Positions 22,561 through 31,582 of a stretch of 59,514 bases of DNA are shown one piece after another. Under the pieces are notes generated by a model. It was not told where the DNA came from. It searched no databases and was given only the letters and a program-made list of their open reading frames with translations. Source of the DNA: Pseudonocardiales bacterium (GTDB taxonomy: Bacteria; Actinomycetota; Actinomycetes; Mycobacteriales; Jatrophihabitantaceae); contig QHCC01000001.1 in assembly GCA_003243915.1 (NCBI GenBank), positions 13,565 through 73,078 on the forward strand, given 5' to 3'. The number at the start of each line of letters is the position of its first letter. The stretch's first letter is position 1. Both the position numbers and the translations under genes were made by a program.

Positions 22561-23126
22561 AGCGCAGCCGCCTTTCGCTTGGCCGGGGCTGGGTTTGTCC
22601 TGGGTGTCGGTGGCGAAGTGACGCGACGCAGCCGACTGTCGGCGGCGTCGAGCCAGCGCACGACCGAATCGAGCCGGAAGAGCTCGGCATCGACGACGAG
22701 CACAAGGCTGATGTCGTCCTCACTGGCATCGCGCTTGACCCGGGTCCACTCCTGCATCAGCTCGACGACCCGGCGCCGGTGCGTTTGGATCACCTCACCG
22801 ATGTCTACGCCGGGCACATGCATCGCGACGAGCACCTTGATCACCAGCTCGTCCCGCGGAGGTGAGCCGAGGTCCGGTGGGGTGTGCAGCCACCTGTTGA
22901 GTTCGGCGGCGCCCTCCGCCGTGAGGCGGTAGGTCTTCTGCGGGCCGTCGTCCTCCAAACCGGACTCGACCATGCCGTCGCGCTCCAAGCGCTGCAGGGT
23001 CGTGTAAATCTGGCCAACGTTGATTGGCCACACCTCACCGGTGCGCTCCTCGAACTCGTGGCGCAGCCGGAGCCCATACTTCGGCCCCTCGCTCAAAAGT
23101 GCGAGAACAGCGTGACGAACGCTCAT
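22557..23126 (-). CDS. PadR-family transcriptional regulator
   Basis: MSVRHAVLALLSEGPKYGLRLRHEFEERTGEVWPINVGQIYTTLQRLERDGMVES. Confidence 0.92.
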   Translation of the reverse strand: MSVRHAVLALLSEGPKYGLRLRHEFEERTGEVWPINVGQIYTTLQRLERDGMVESGLEDDGPQKTYRLTAEGAAELNRWLHTPPDLGSPPRDELVIKVLVAMHVPGVDIGEVIQTHRRRVVELMQEWTRVKRDASEDDISLVLVVDAELFRLDSVVRWLDAADSRLRRVTSPPTPRTNPAPAKRKAAAL

Positions 23127-23144
23127 CAGTCCACCCTTCGAACG

Positions 23145-23174
23145 TGTATACCCAGTATCAATACTCGGTATACA
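23145..23174. promoter_or_regulatory. 30-bp near-perfect palindrome, probable PadR autoregulatory operator
   Basis: TGTATACCCAGTATCAATACTCGGTATACA; 13 of 15 base pairs match; 19 bp upstream of the PadR start. Confidence 0.75.
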
Positions 23175-23515
23175 GGTCGAGGGCAAGGCCAAAACCGACC
23201 AGTCCCGCAGAGTCACATGACCGACCACGGCCGATGCGGGCGATCCGGCCCATCCCGGCCGCCCGGCGTCATACTTCGCCGCCACACATGCACGTCTTAC
23301 GCGCCACCCAAGACGGGAGGCCACACCCGTCGCCGTCTCTGCCGTCGCCGAGTACCGCACGTACGGCCTGACAGCGCTGTTGAACACGGACATCCCATGA
23401 ACGGGTGGGTCACCAAACAACCGAAGTAGCCGTGAAGCATCAAGCCGAAACACTGTCAACCATCAACCGAAGGCCCAACGCCGAGCATCAGGCGAAGTAA
23501 TGCACAAAGCGTCCG

Positions 23516-23589
23516 TGGGGCGGGTCGGACTCGAACCGACGACCCAGGGATTATGAGTCCCCTGCTCTAACCAGCTGAGCTACCGCCCC
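23516..23589 (-). tRNA. tRNA with CAT anticodon (elongator Met or Ile2)
   Basis: Minus strand GGGGCGGTAGCTCAGCTGGTTAGAGCAGGGGACTCATAATCCCTGGGTCGTCGGTTCGAGTCCGACCCGCCCCA; acceptor GGGGCGG/CCGCCCC, all arms fold. Confidence 0.95.
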
Positions 23590-23677
23590 GAGAAGTGCTT
23601 CTACCCCCTGTACATGCTGGGCTGCAGGTGTCTCGGATCCTGCGTCAGAGGCTGCGGAATGTCCGTTTCGCGAGGTC

Positions 23678-23706
23678 GTGTCACACGGTGTCACACCGTG
23701 TCACAC
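23678..23706. repeat. Three head-to-tail copies of GTGTCACAC(G/C), period 10 bp
   Basis: GTGTCACACG-GTGTCACACC-GTGTCACAC; each unit is itself GTGT-C-ACAC. Confidence 0.85.
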
Positions 23707-23949
23707 CGACCCCTTGGAATCCCCTGGTATGCGTGTTCCGAAAGACGGAATCCCCTAGTTTCAGCTTCAGGCTAGCTGCGGGGTGCCAGGACTGCCCGTC
23801 GTGGGCATCGATTGCCTGGCTCCGTGGTGTGGCGGGACTCCGAGCCATGGCATTGCCGGATACATCGGTCGGATGATTACCCGGACGTCGTCTCGCAACA
23901 TCGCCGGGCTCCACTCGCGATTGCCCGGAGAATTACTTAAGTGCGTTGA

Positions 23950-24330
23950 ACGAAGAGAGATCCGGGCCGTTCGCCACGCCGACGAACGACATCCCCTAGG
24001 CCGTGTTCTCGAACTCCCTGCAGTCCGCAGACTGGGCAGAGACGACGATCGTCTCCGGCGACCTGACCGACGCGGTCACGCAACTCAAGCTGGAGCACAC
24101 CGGCGGGTACCTACTTGCTCAGGGCGTTACGCGGTTCGCCCGATCGCTGTCAAGGCCGGCTTGATCGACGAGTCCGCGTTGTCATCCATCCCGTCATCTT
24201 GGGTGCCGGCGAGCGGCTCACCGCACCGCTCACCATCGAGCCGATCAGCACCACCGCCCTCAGAGGCGGAACCGTGGCCCACGTCTTCGCGCGCATCCCT
24301 GACCGAACCTCGACCACTGTTGTGCGCACG
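23950..24330 (+). pseudogene. Decayed dihydrofolate-reductase-family gene
   Basis: PTNDIP*AVFSNSLQSADWAETTIVSGDLTDAVTQLKLEHTGGYLLAQGVTRFARSL, then frame change to VVIHPVILGAGERLTAPL; contains an in-frame TAG and frameshift. Confidence 0.7.
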
Positions 24331-24560
24331 CACACGCCGTCGTCCACGTGCGCACGGAACCCTCTCGCGCAGGGCGCATGTGATGGCGAGCAGCGCTGAT
24401 CGGAGTGTATGCGTCGGCGTCTCGTCCCCGAACAAGATCATCGCATCGATGCGCGCGAGTAGCTGAGGAGCGCGGACCCCGCGAACACGTAGCCGATATC
24501 GCGGCCGATGCGCTCATGGCTGTCGCCGTGGCCCACCTGAGGGTGACCGATGGAACAGGT

Positions 24561-25910
24561 TCAGGCGGGGACGCGAGAGGCGGGGCCGAGCCGCACCGGC
24601 AGTGCGGCGAAACCGCGCAAGATGCGGGTGTCCCGGCGCTTGGAACCGTCGAGCTGCTCTAGAGCGGGGTAACGCTCGAACAGCGTCCGGAGCCCGACAT
24701 CGCCTTCCATACGGGCCAGCGCGGCGCCAAGGCAGAAGTGCCGGCCGCCCGAGAACGAGACATGCTCACGCGCGTCGCGTCGCGTCACGTCGAAGCGGTT
24801 CGGTTCGGTGAAGACGTCCGGGTCGCGGTTGGCCGCAGCCAGCAGAGTGGTGACCCGCTGGCCCTTGAAGACTAGGGTGCCCGCGATCTCGGTGTCGCGG
24901 GTGGCGGTGCGCCCGGTGAGCAGGACGGGCGGGTCGAAGCGCAGGATCTCGTCCACCGCATTGGGCCACAGCGACGGATCCTTGCGCAGCGACTTGAGCT
25001 GCTCAGGGTTGGCGCAGAGCAGAGACGCCCCGTTGCTGAGCAGGTTCACCGTCGTCTCGAACCCGGCAGCCAGGACGAGCCCTGCGATCGACTTGAGTTC
25101 AACGTCGTCCAGACCGACACCCTCGTCGCGGGCCAGGACCAGCTGGCTGAGCAGGTCCTCACCGGGATTCGCGCGCAGGGCACGAAGGTGGTTGTCGAGC
25201 CAGGCCTCGAAGTCGGCCAACGCCGACTCGACCTCACGGAAGCGCCTCCACGAAAGGCCAAGATCCAGGCTCGGTGCGGCGGCCTCGCCGAAGCCCAGGA
25301 TCCGGTCGCGCTCGGCCAGGGGGACGCCCAAGATCTCGGCGATCACGGTGACCGGCAGCAAGGCGCAGTACTCGGTGACGAGGTCGATCTCGTCGCGCCC
25401 CTCGAGCTGGTCGAGCAGCTCGTTCGCGATCACCTGGGTGCGCTCGCGCAGCTTCTCGACCGCCCGGACGGTGAACACGCGGGTGACCAGCCGGCGGTAA
25501 CGGGTGTGGTCCGGCGGCTCGGTCACGAGCAGGGACGGAGGCTCAAGCGGTCCCAGCCTTGTCGACGCCTCGACGGCCCACTTGAATGTCCGCCCGATCG
25601 GACCGCCGAGTTCGGAGACATCGAAGCCAGCACGGAAGTCGTTGCTGGACAACACCTCGCGCACGACGGGCAACGAGGTTGTCATGAAACCGATTCGGCC
25701 CTTGTAGAGGGGCCCATTTGCGCGCATCCGCTCGAAAAGTTCGTGCTGGGCGTCGGTGCTGAAGATAAGTTCGGCCTGCAGGTCCCCGCGCCGCGCGGCG
25801 ACGGACAGCAACGTCCGCGGCAGCAGGTGACCCAACGCCCACCGCACTGGTGGCCGAAGTGCTTCCTCGGCGTCCGAGCGATGAGCTGCGACGAGTGTTT
25901 TCATGGTCAC
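24561..25910 (-). CDS. Cytochrome P450
   Basis: ExxR (DEILRFDPP), heme loop FSGGRHFCLGAALARME, I-helix AGFETTVNLLSNG. Confidence 0.94.
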   Translation of the reverse strand: MTMKTLVAAHRSDAEEALRPPVRWALGHLLPRTLLSVAARRGDLQAELIFSTDAQHELFERMRANGPLYKGRIGFMTTSLPVVREVLSSNDFRAGFDVSELGGPIGRTFKWAVEASTRLGPLEPPSLLVTEPPDHTRYRRLVTRVFTVRAVEKLRERTQVIANELLDQLEGRDEIDLVTEYCALLPVTVIAEILGVPLAERDRILGFGEAAAPSLDLGLSWRRFREVESALADFEAWLDNHLRALRANPGEDLLSQLVLARDEGVGLDDVELKSIAGLVLAAGFETTVNLLSNGASLLCANPEQLKSLRKDPSLWPNAVDEILRFDPPVLLTGRTATRDTEIAGTLVFKGQRVTTLLAAANRDPDVFTEPNRFDVTRRDAREHVSFSGGRHFCLGAALARMEGDVGLRTLFERYPALEQLDGSKRRDTRILRGFAALPVRLGPASRVPA

Positions 25911-25933
25911 GTGAGGAACGCTACCCCGAATTC

Positions 25934-25945
25934 ATACGAACGTAT
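25934..25945. promoter_or_regulatory. Possible TetR-type operator upstream of the P450
   Basis: ATACG-AA-CGTAT inverted repeat, 23-34 bp upstream of the P450 start in an AT-rich patch. Confidence 0.4.
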
Positions 25946-26119
25946 AGATTTCTTTTCTCCAGGCACATCGATCCGCCGCCGCTCTCGCGCTTAGACCCGC
26001 AGCAGCGCGCGCATATGAAACTGTCGTGGCCGAACGCTCGTACCGCCCCACTGCCGCGCAGGACGGCACGAGCCCACCCTGAATCCGGCGAGTACACCGG
26101 GCGGCGGGGATGGCCTAGC

Positions 26120-26971
26120 TCAGCAGGCCACGATCAGGCCGAAATTCTCATCGTTCGTCACTGGGACCGCTGTGGCCGAGAGCGTCCAGGTCGCCACGAC
26201 AACGGTGTTGTTGGCGGTGTAGGCGACGGCGTAGGCCCCCCTTGACCTCAGGCTGACGCTCACTGAACAGTTGGTGAGCGTGGTGTCGGTATACACGGTG
26301 TAGAAGCCACTGCCCGCGTTGTGCGTGACGACTAGGGCCCGGCTGGTGCGACTGCTGAACGTGCCGTCGGAGTTGATGTCGGCGGTGATCTGCTGCTGGT
26401 AGTAGCCCGTCACGTCGATGACGACCTGGGTGGCGGCGCTGGCGCTCACGTCGAGTCCGGGTCCCGTTCCGGGCGTGACCGCGAGGGTGAGGCCGTTGGC
26501 GATGTCCGACAGTCCGTAGTTCAAGATCGACGCGTTGGGCACGGCCTGCCCGTGCGGGTAGGCCTGCAAGTATCCCGATTTGACCTCGCTCACGGCGACG
26601 ACGTTGGCCGATACCGCTGTTGCCCCCGCCGGAATGCCGCAGCCGGCGGATTGGCCGCCCTGGGCCGCGAAGCCCGACGAGCCAGAGATCTGGAAGCCCC
26701 GCGCACTGGTGACGCGCCCACCGGCGACCCGGGTGTCGACGATCCGGCACGGAGCGATCGGGGTAAGCACCGCCTCGCTCAGCCCCGAACTGCCGACCGC
26801 GAGGCTGCCGCCCGACCCGGTCGCGGGGGCGGCCTTTCCGTTAGCGGCGTTGGCCTTCGAATCGGCCGGCCCGGCACTCCCGCCGGGCTCGGCTCCCGCG
26901 ATGCTGACACATCCCAGCACAAGCACAGCCGTACCGATCGCGACCCCGATCATCTTGATGTCTGACCTCAC
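26120..26971 (-). CDS. Secreted protein with PCRIVDTR-type actinobacterial surface domain
   Basis: Signal peptide MRSDIKMIGVAIGTAVLVLGCVSIAGA; APCRIVDTR, GCGIPAGATAVSANVVAVSEVKSGYLQAYP, VVIDVTGYY. Confidence 0.8.
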   Translation of the reverse strand: MRSDIKMIGVAIGTAVLVLGCVSIAGAEPGGSAGPADSKANAANGKAAPATGSGGSLAVGSSGLSEAVLTPIAPCRIVDTRVAGGRVTSARGFQISGSSGFAAQGGQSAGCGIPAGATAVSANVVAVSEVKSGYLQAYPHGQAVPNASILNYGLSDIANGLTLAVTPGTGPGLDVSASAATQVVIDVTGYYQQQITADINSDGTFSSRTSRALVVTHNAGSGFYTVYTDTTLTNCSVSVSLRSRGAYAVAYTANNTVVVATWTLSATAVPVTNDENFGLIVAC

Positions 26972-27310
26972 CGGTGACCCCCAGGAAATGTGGCGACCGC
27001 TGGCACTGCTGTTGGGGCAGTCATCACAGACGATCCCTGCGGCACACCATGAGTCCGGGCCGATCGTCTGTCAACCTAGAAGCGGCGCCGCTGCACGCGC
27101 CAAAGCACCGGATCCGAAAGCGACCGGCTCTGCCGCCGTCAGTACGGCATAGCCGGGAAGGGTGTGAACAACCGTCGAGATTGAACCTTGGCAGGTGTCG
27201 GCGGAAGGTGGCAGGACGGTTTCCTCAAATGGGTGGCATTCCTGGACTCGCTCTTATCCGGCATCGTGGGCGTACTCCGCGCCCATGGCGACGAAGGCGG
27301 GAGAAAGCGG

Positions 27311-27802
27311 TCAGTCGGTCCTGTTGATGATCGCCATGCTGATGTGCGACTCCGCCATCCACATGCAGATCGCAGCCAGGAGTTCACGGTCGGGCCGAGA
27401 CAACAGTCGGTCGGTCAGCGTGAGCGTGAAGTAACGCTGCGGCGCGAAGAACGGCGCCTTCGCCGACGCGAGCTCGCCGATGGTGAGCGCAAACCCCTTC
27501 GTCGACCACTTGCTGCCGCTGGCGAGAAACGACTCACCGGTCGGCAGCTCGATCGCGTGTTCCCCCCGGCCAGGCGACCGAAGCGTCGCCACCTCACGAT
27601 TCGCTGCGTCGAACACGGGCACGTGTTTTCCCCTCGCATCCGACACCTGCGAGCCGATGCGCCATCGTCCGTTCGCGCTGGTTGCGACGAAGTCGCCGGT
27701 GCCTTCACGGCCGCCTTCGAGCACCGTCGCGCCCGCCTTGTCCTGGGCACTCAAATGACCCTTGCGTTCGCGAACCTTCAACGGCGAGGACACAGGCTCC
27801 AT
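27311..27802 (-). CDS. Hypothetical protein
   Basis: 163-aa ORF with balanced composition (KSTKGFALTIGELASAKAPFFAPQRYFTLTL); no family assigned. Confidence 0.6.
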   Translation of the reverse strand: MEPVSSPLKVRERKGHLSAQDKAGATVLEGGREGTGDFVATSANGRWRIGSQVSDARGKHVPVFDAANREVATLRSPGRGEHAIELPTGESFLASGSKWSTKGFALTIGELASAKAPFFAPQRYFTLTLTDRLLSRPDRELLAAICMWMAESHISMAIINRTD

Positions 27803-28594
27803 GGCTGATCAGTGTGGGCCCATTCGGCCGCCGTCGCTAGGCGTGGCGCTGCACCCGGCACACTAAAACTAAAGGGAGGTGTCCCGGCGCGACCGCCTCC
27901 GAACAGCGCTCGACGGCTCATGGTCGCGCGCTATACGTAGCCGGGCGCGGACTGCGCTTAGGAGTCGGCGACGTCGCTCCGTACAGCTTCCGCGTTTTCG
28001 GAAGCGAAACTCGACGCCTCGTAACGTGCATAGCCGCGCATCGGCTCCTCCGGATCTGCCGCGCATCGGCTCCTCCGGCTGCCGCGTCACTCGCGCTCCT
28101 GCCGATGTGTGTGCCTCCTGCGGCAGGGCATGTGGCGGATTCGCCGATGCGTTGTCAACGTCGTGTGGAGTCTGCGATCAGGCGAGCAGCGATGATGGTC
28201 GAGTTCGGAGGACGGCTTCAGCGTCCTCACACAGTGACTGAAGGACCTCGGCAGCGGGACGGATCGCATCGATGCTTTGAGCCGATTGTCCGACGGCCCT
28301 GGCGTTCAGCCCGGAGGTGCTCGAACCTGTGCTCGCCCTCCTCGCGGCGTTGGCCGCGAGGCGTCGCGGCCAAGACGCGGTGCTGCGCACGCTGAGCCGG
28401 CACGAGCGCTCTGCAGGCTCCATCTCGGCATTCTGAGCGCCGCCTGCCAGAAACAGACCTAGACTTTCAAACGTCCTGCCGCGCGGAACGTGACGACGCG
28501 GGCCGTCACGGCAGAGTCACGAACCCCTTTAAGAATAGGCAATTGCGGCCTGGAGTGGCACCACCTGACACCTTCCGATACACCCGAATTCGGG

Positions 28595-28635
28595 TTATGT
28601 GTCCCCTGCTCTAACCAGCTGAGCTACCGCCCCGA
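28595..28635 (-). repeat. 41-bp partial duplicate of the tRNA 5' half (att-like)
   Basis: TTATGTGTCCCCTGCTCTAACCAGCTGAGCTACCGCCCCGA matches 23551-23591 at 40 of 41 positions, then diverges on both sides. Confidence 0.9.
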
Positions 28636-28739
28636 TAGTTCGCGGTCTGGGCACGATACCGACTGGCGCTGGCACCACCGCCGTGGTCGGCGCGGCTCTG
28701 CTCGAGGGGAGCGCAGACCGGGACCGGAACAGGGCTGAG

Positions 28740-29849
28740 TCACAGACTGACGGCGCTGTCGCTGGCCGGCCTGTCCTTGTTCGCGGCCCGGTAAGCGCGC
28801 GGGCTCAGCCCGAACTCGCGGCGGAAGGCGCGCGAAAAATACTCGGCCGAGACGAACCCACATTGCTGCGCCACCCGCTCGACGTGCGGCTGAACCGTTC
28901 GCGACGAGAGCAGTTCGGCAGCGCGCTCGAGGCGGCGGCTGCGGATCCGCGCGGCCGGACTGTCGGTGCCGTTGAAGGCGCGATAGAGCTGACGCAGGGA
29001 GATGTTCAACTGCGCTGCGATGGTGGCCGGAGTCAGCATCGGATCAGCAGCCTGCTCGTAGATGATCGCGTCGGTCCGGGCCCGCACTGACGCAATCTGC
29101 TCGAGCTCTGCCGTCGGCTTACGGACAGCGGTGCGCAGCAGGAGACCCGTGAGCGAGGCGAGGTAGCGGTCCACCCCGACCAGGCTGGCCGAGCTGTTGA
29201 GTTCGTCGCCGCCTACGAGCAGCAGACTGACCGCTGAGCGCAGCAGCTGGCTCTGGAACGGAGTGAGCTCGAAGGTGCGGTCGAACATGGCGGCGAGGGT
29301 GCCCGGCTCGATGCCGATCGCCGCCTGCGGCACATTGAGGGTGTACAGATGAGCATTGGCCACGAATTGCTCGACGACCTCCTCCGCAGGCTCGATGATC
29401 CGCAGCGCGCCCTGCAGGGAAGATCCGAGAGGGTCGAACACCGAGCCCGGGCAGTCGCTGCGGGCCAGCAGATGGACATAGCCATCGCTCTGCTGGTGAG
29501 CCGGCGCGCGGGGCGGCCGGTACAGCTCCGCGCCGCTCACGGTCGAGGCCGACCAGATACAGCGGGTCCCGCGTAGCCGGGCGCCCTTGAAGAAGTACGG
29601 GGCGCGGGATTGAGCGAGGGGCGTGATCTGCAAGCCGAGCGGCCCAGTTCTCTTCCGACCGAGATTGCCGTCGGAGTCCTCGACGGACACGTCAAGCCAC
29701 GCGACACCACCCGGCGGTGGCAGCTCGAAGCGCACCGCACTGTCGGACACGAGCACCTCCGTGCCGCGCCGAATCGTCCCACCGTTCGTCGTCGTGCCCA
29801 GACGGATCGGCGCGTACTTCTGGCACGCTAAGACGCGTCGGCACGGCAC
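28740..29849 (-). CDS. AraC-family transcriptional regulator
   Basis: C-terminal AraC HTH: TIAAQLNISLRQLYRAFN...RVAQQCGFVSAEYFSRAFRREFGLSPRAYR. Confidence 0.9.
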   Translation of the reverse strand: MPCRRVLACQKYAPIRLGTTTNGGTIRRGTEVLVSDSAVRFELPPPGGVAWLDVSVEDSDGNLGRKRTGPLGLQITPLAQSRAPYFFKGARLRGTRCIWSASTVSGAELYRPPRAPAHQQSDGYVHLLARSDCPGSVFDPLGSSLQGALRIIEPAEEVVEQFVANAHLYTLNVPQAAIGIEPGTLAAMFDRTFELTPFQSQLLRSAVSLLLVGGDELNSSASLVGVDRYLASLTGLLLRTAVRKPTAELEQIASVRARTDAIIYEQAADPMLTPATIAAQLNISLRQLYRAFNGTDSPAARIRSRRLERAAELLSSRTVQPHVERVAQQCGFVSAEYFSRAFRREFGLSPRAYRAANKDRPASDSAVSL

Positions 29850-30008
29850 GCAAGTCTTGCTTCGGACAATCCGGGCCCATCACGCAAGCCACACGCGCAG
29901 TCCGACGCGGGTGACCGGATCTGCGTGGCCTGTCCCCGAGAGACTGTGGGAGGACGTCGAGGTGCTGGCGCACGAAGGTGTAACCGAATCCCTCCGGCCG
30001 GACATCTC

Positions 30009-30617
30009 ATGGTTGTGAAACGGGACCGAGACGCCGAGGAGTCCAAGCGGCACACTCGCCTGGAGGAACTGTTCACCCGCCACTACGGCGAGCTGAGCCG
30101 CTTCGCATCCCGGCGGGTCGGTCCCGACGCGGCGCCTGACATCGTCTCCAACACCTTCCTGATCGCCTGGCGCCGACTCGACGAGGTCCCCACCGAGACG
30201 TCCCGGGCCTGGCTGTTCCGCACGGCGCGGCACGTGATCGCCAATGAGGTGCGAGGACGACGGCGCCGCGAGCTTCTGGGGGCGCGACTTGGTCTGGACG
30301 CCGAACCGATCGAACGGGACCCATCAGCCGCGGTCACTGAGCGACTGCGAATACGCGCTGTCCTCGACAGGCTCTCGCCGCAGGACCAGGAAGTGCTGCG
30401 TTTGGTGGAATGGGATCGGCTCACCATCGCCGAGGGCGCCCAGGTGATGGGTTGTACGCGCGCCGCGTTCAAGGTTCGCCTGCTCCGCGCGCGTCGCCGA
30501 TGCGCGGCAGCCTTGCTGGCTGAACAACCCTCGCAGGCCACGGTCGCGACCGTGCCGGGAGTCGCCGTCCGAGCACTCACACCCACTCATTCCGAAGGGC
30601 ATGTGACCCACCAATGA
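30009..30617 (+). CDS. ECF-type RNA polymerase sigma factor
   Basis: LEELFTRHYGELSRFASRRVGPDAAPDIVSNTFLIAWRRLDEVP and LSPQDQEVLRLVEWDRLTIAEGAQVMGCTRAAFKVRLLRARRR. Confidence 0.9.
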   Translation: MVVKRDRDAEESKRHTRLEELFTRHYGELSRFASRRVGPDAAPDIVSNTFLIAWRRLDEVPTETSRAWLFRTARHVIANEVRGRRRRELLGARLGLDAEPIERDPSAAVTERLRIRAVLDRLSPQDQEVLRLVEWDRLTIAEGAQVMGCTRAAFKVRLLRARRRCAAALLAEQPSQATVATVPGVAVRALTPTHSEGHVTHQ

Positions 30618-31363
30618 CCGCCGAGACAGAACGCGTACTCACCGCACTGAGACTGGCCGACCCCGCAGCACACGACACCTCGAGCGCGGCTGACCCACCC
30701 GCCCGGGCCATGTTGACCCGCATCCTCGCCGACGACGGAGCAGCCGATGCCGCCAGTCCATCCCGGATCACGCCCCGCCGGCTGGCACTAGCCGGCGCCA
30801 TGACTGCGGTAGTCGCTGCGGTGGCGCTTGCCGGGACGGTGACGACCCCGTGGAGCCACGGTCAGAAAGCCGCTTCAGCCTGGGCGATCCAGGCTCAGCC
30901 GGGCGGAGCGATCGATGTGACGATCACCTTCGCCGAGCTGCGCGATCCCACCGCGTTGAACCGCGCATTGCAGCAGCAGGACGCCCGCACGGTCGTGATG
31001 CAACGATCGGCGCCCGGTGCGTGCACTACGCCGGTGCCCGGGGACCCAGCACATCAGCCCGTTCTACGGGTGAGCGGCGGGCAAGACCTATACCAGGCGA
31101 TGCGCGAGCAATGGCCCTGGCTGACCCTAGCCAGAGGATCGGATGCTGACCCCGGGGTGTCGCTGTACACCATCCATCCCGCCCTGATTCCGGCCGGCGA
31201 CCAGATCCTGATCATGTACTCCTGGGAATCGACCCAGGCCAGCGACGGGACACCGGGCGGCGCCGCCCTGTCTACCACCTGGATGTTGGTGCCGAGCCTG
31301 CCGCCGTGTGTCCCGGCCACCCAGGACCAGGTGCACGACGCCAACGGCATCCGGGTTCACTGA
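30614..31363 (+). CDS. Membrane-anchored protein coupled to the ECF sigma factor (possible anti-sigma or effector)
   Basis: ATGA overlap with sigma gene; single TM LALAGAMTAVVAAVALAGTV after a cytoplasmic N-terminus. Confidence 0.7.
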   Translation: MTAETERVLTALRLADPAAHDTSSAADPPARAMLTRILADDGAADAASPSRITPRRLALAGAMTAVVAAVALAGTVTTPWSHGQKAASAWAIQAQPGGAIDVTITFAELRDPTALNRALQQQDARTVVMQRSAPGACTTPVPGDPAHQPVLRVSGGQDLYQAMREQWPWLTLARGSDADPGVSLYTIHPALIPAGDQILIMYSWESTQASDGTPGGAALSTTWMLVPSLPPCVPATQDQVHDANGIRVH

Positions 31364-31385
31364 GGCACCGCACCGCGATGTCGCT

Positions 31386-31413
31386 CGGCCGGAGCCCCTC
31401 AGGGCTCCGGCCG
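31386..31413. terminator. Perfect 12-bp stem / 4-nt loop
   Basis: CGGCCGGAGCCC-ctca-GGGCTCCGGCCG in convergent intergenic region. Confidence 0.75.
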
Positions 31414-31554
31414 TCCGCTACCCCGGTGAATCATCCGGCTGCGCGCCGCATAGCTGATCCCGGCGACGAACAGGACCGCTGCCCAGCCGGGCACGGCTCG
31501 CAATCGGCGACCCACGCGGGCGGTGCGGTCCGTCAGGGGACGGGTGACTTTCAC
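31399..31554 (-). CDS. Possible 51-aa small protein
   Basis: GTG start; VKVTRPLTDRTARVGRRLRAVPGWAAVLFVAGISYAARSRMIHRGSGRPEP; one hydrophobic segment; below the ORF-track cutoff. Confidence 0.4.
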   Translation of the reverse strand: MKVTRPLTDRTARVGRRLRAVPGWAAVLFVAGISYAARSRMIHRGSGRPEP

Positions 31555-31582
31555 ACGCTCGATTGTGCTATCCGCACACAGC

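Noticed and set aside
23678-23706. CRISPR-like array
   Set aside because: Units are 10 bp with no spacers; not a CRISPR. No other array or cas gene was seen.
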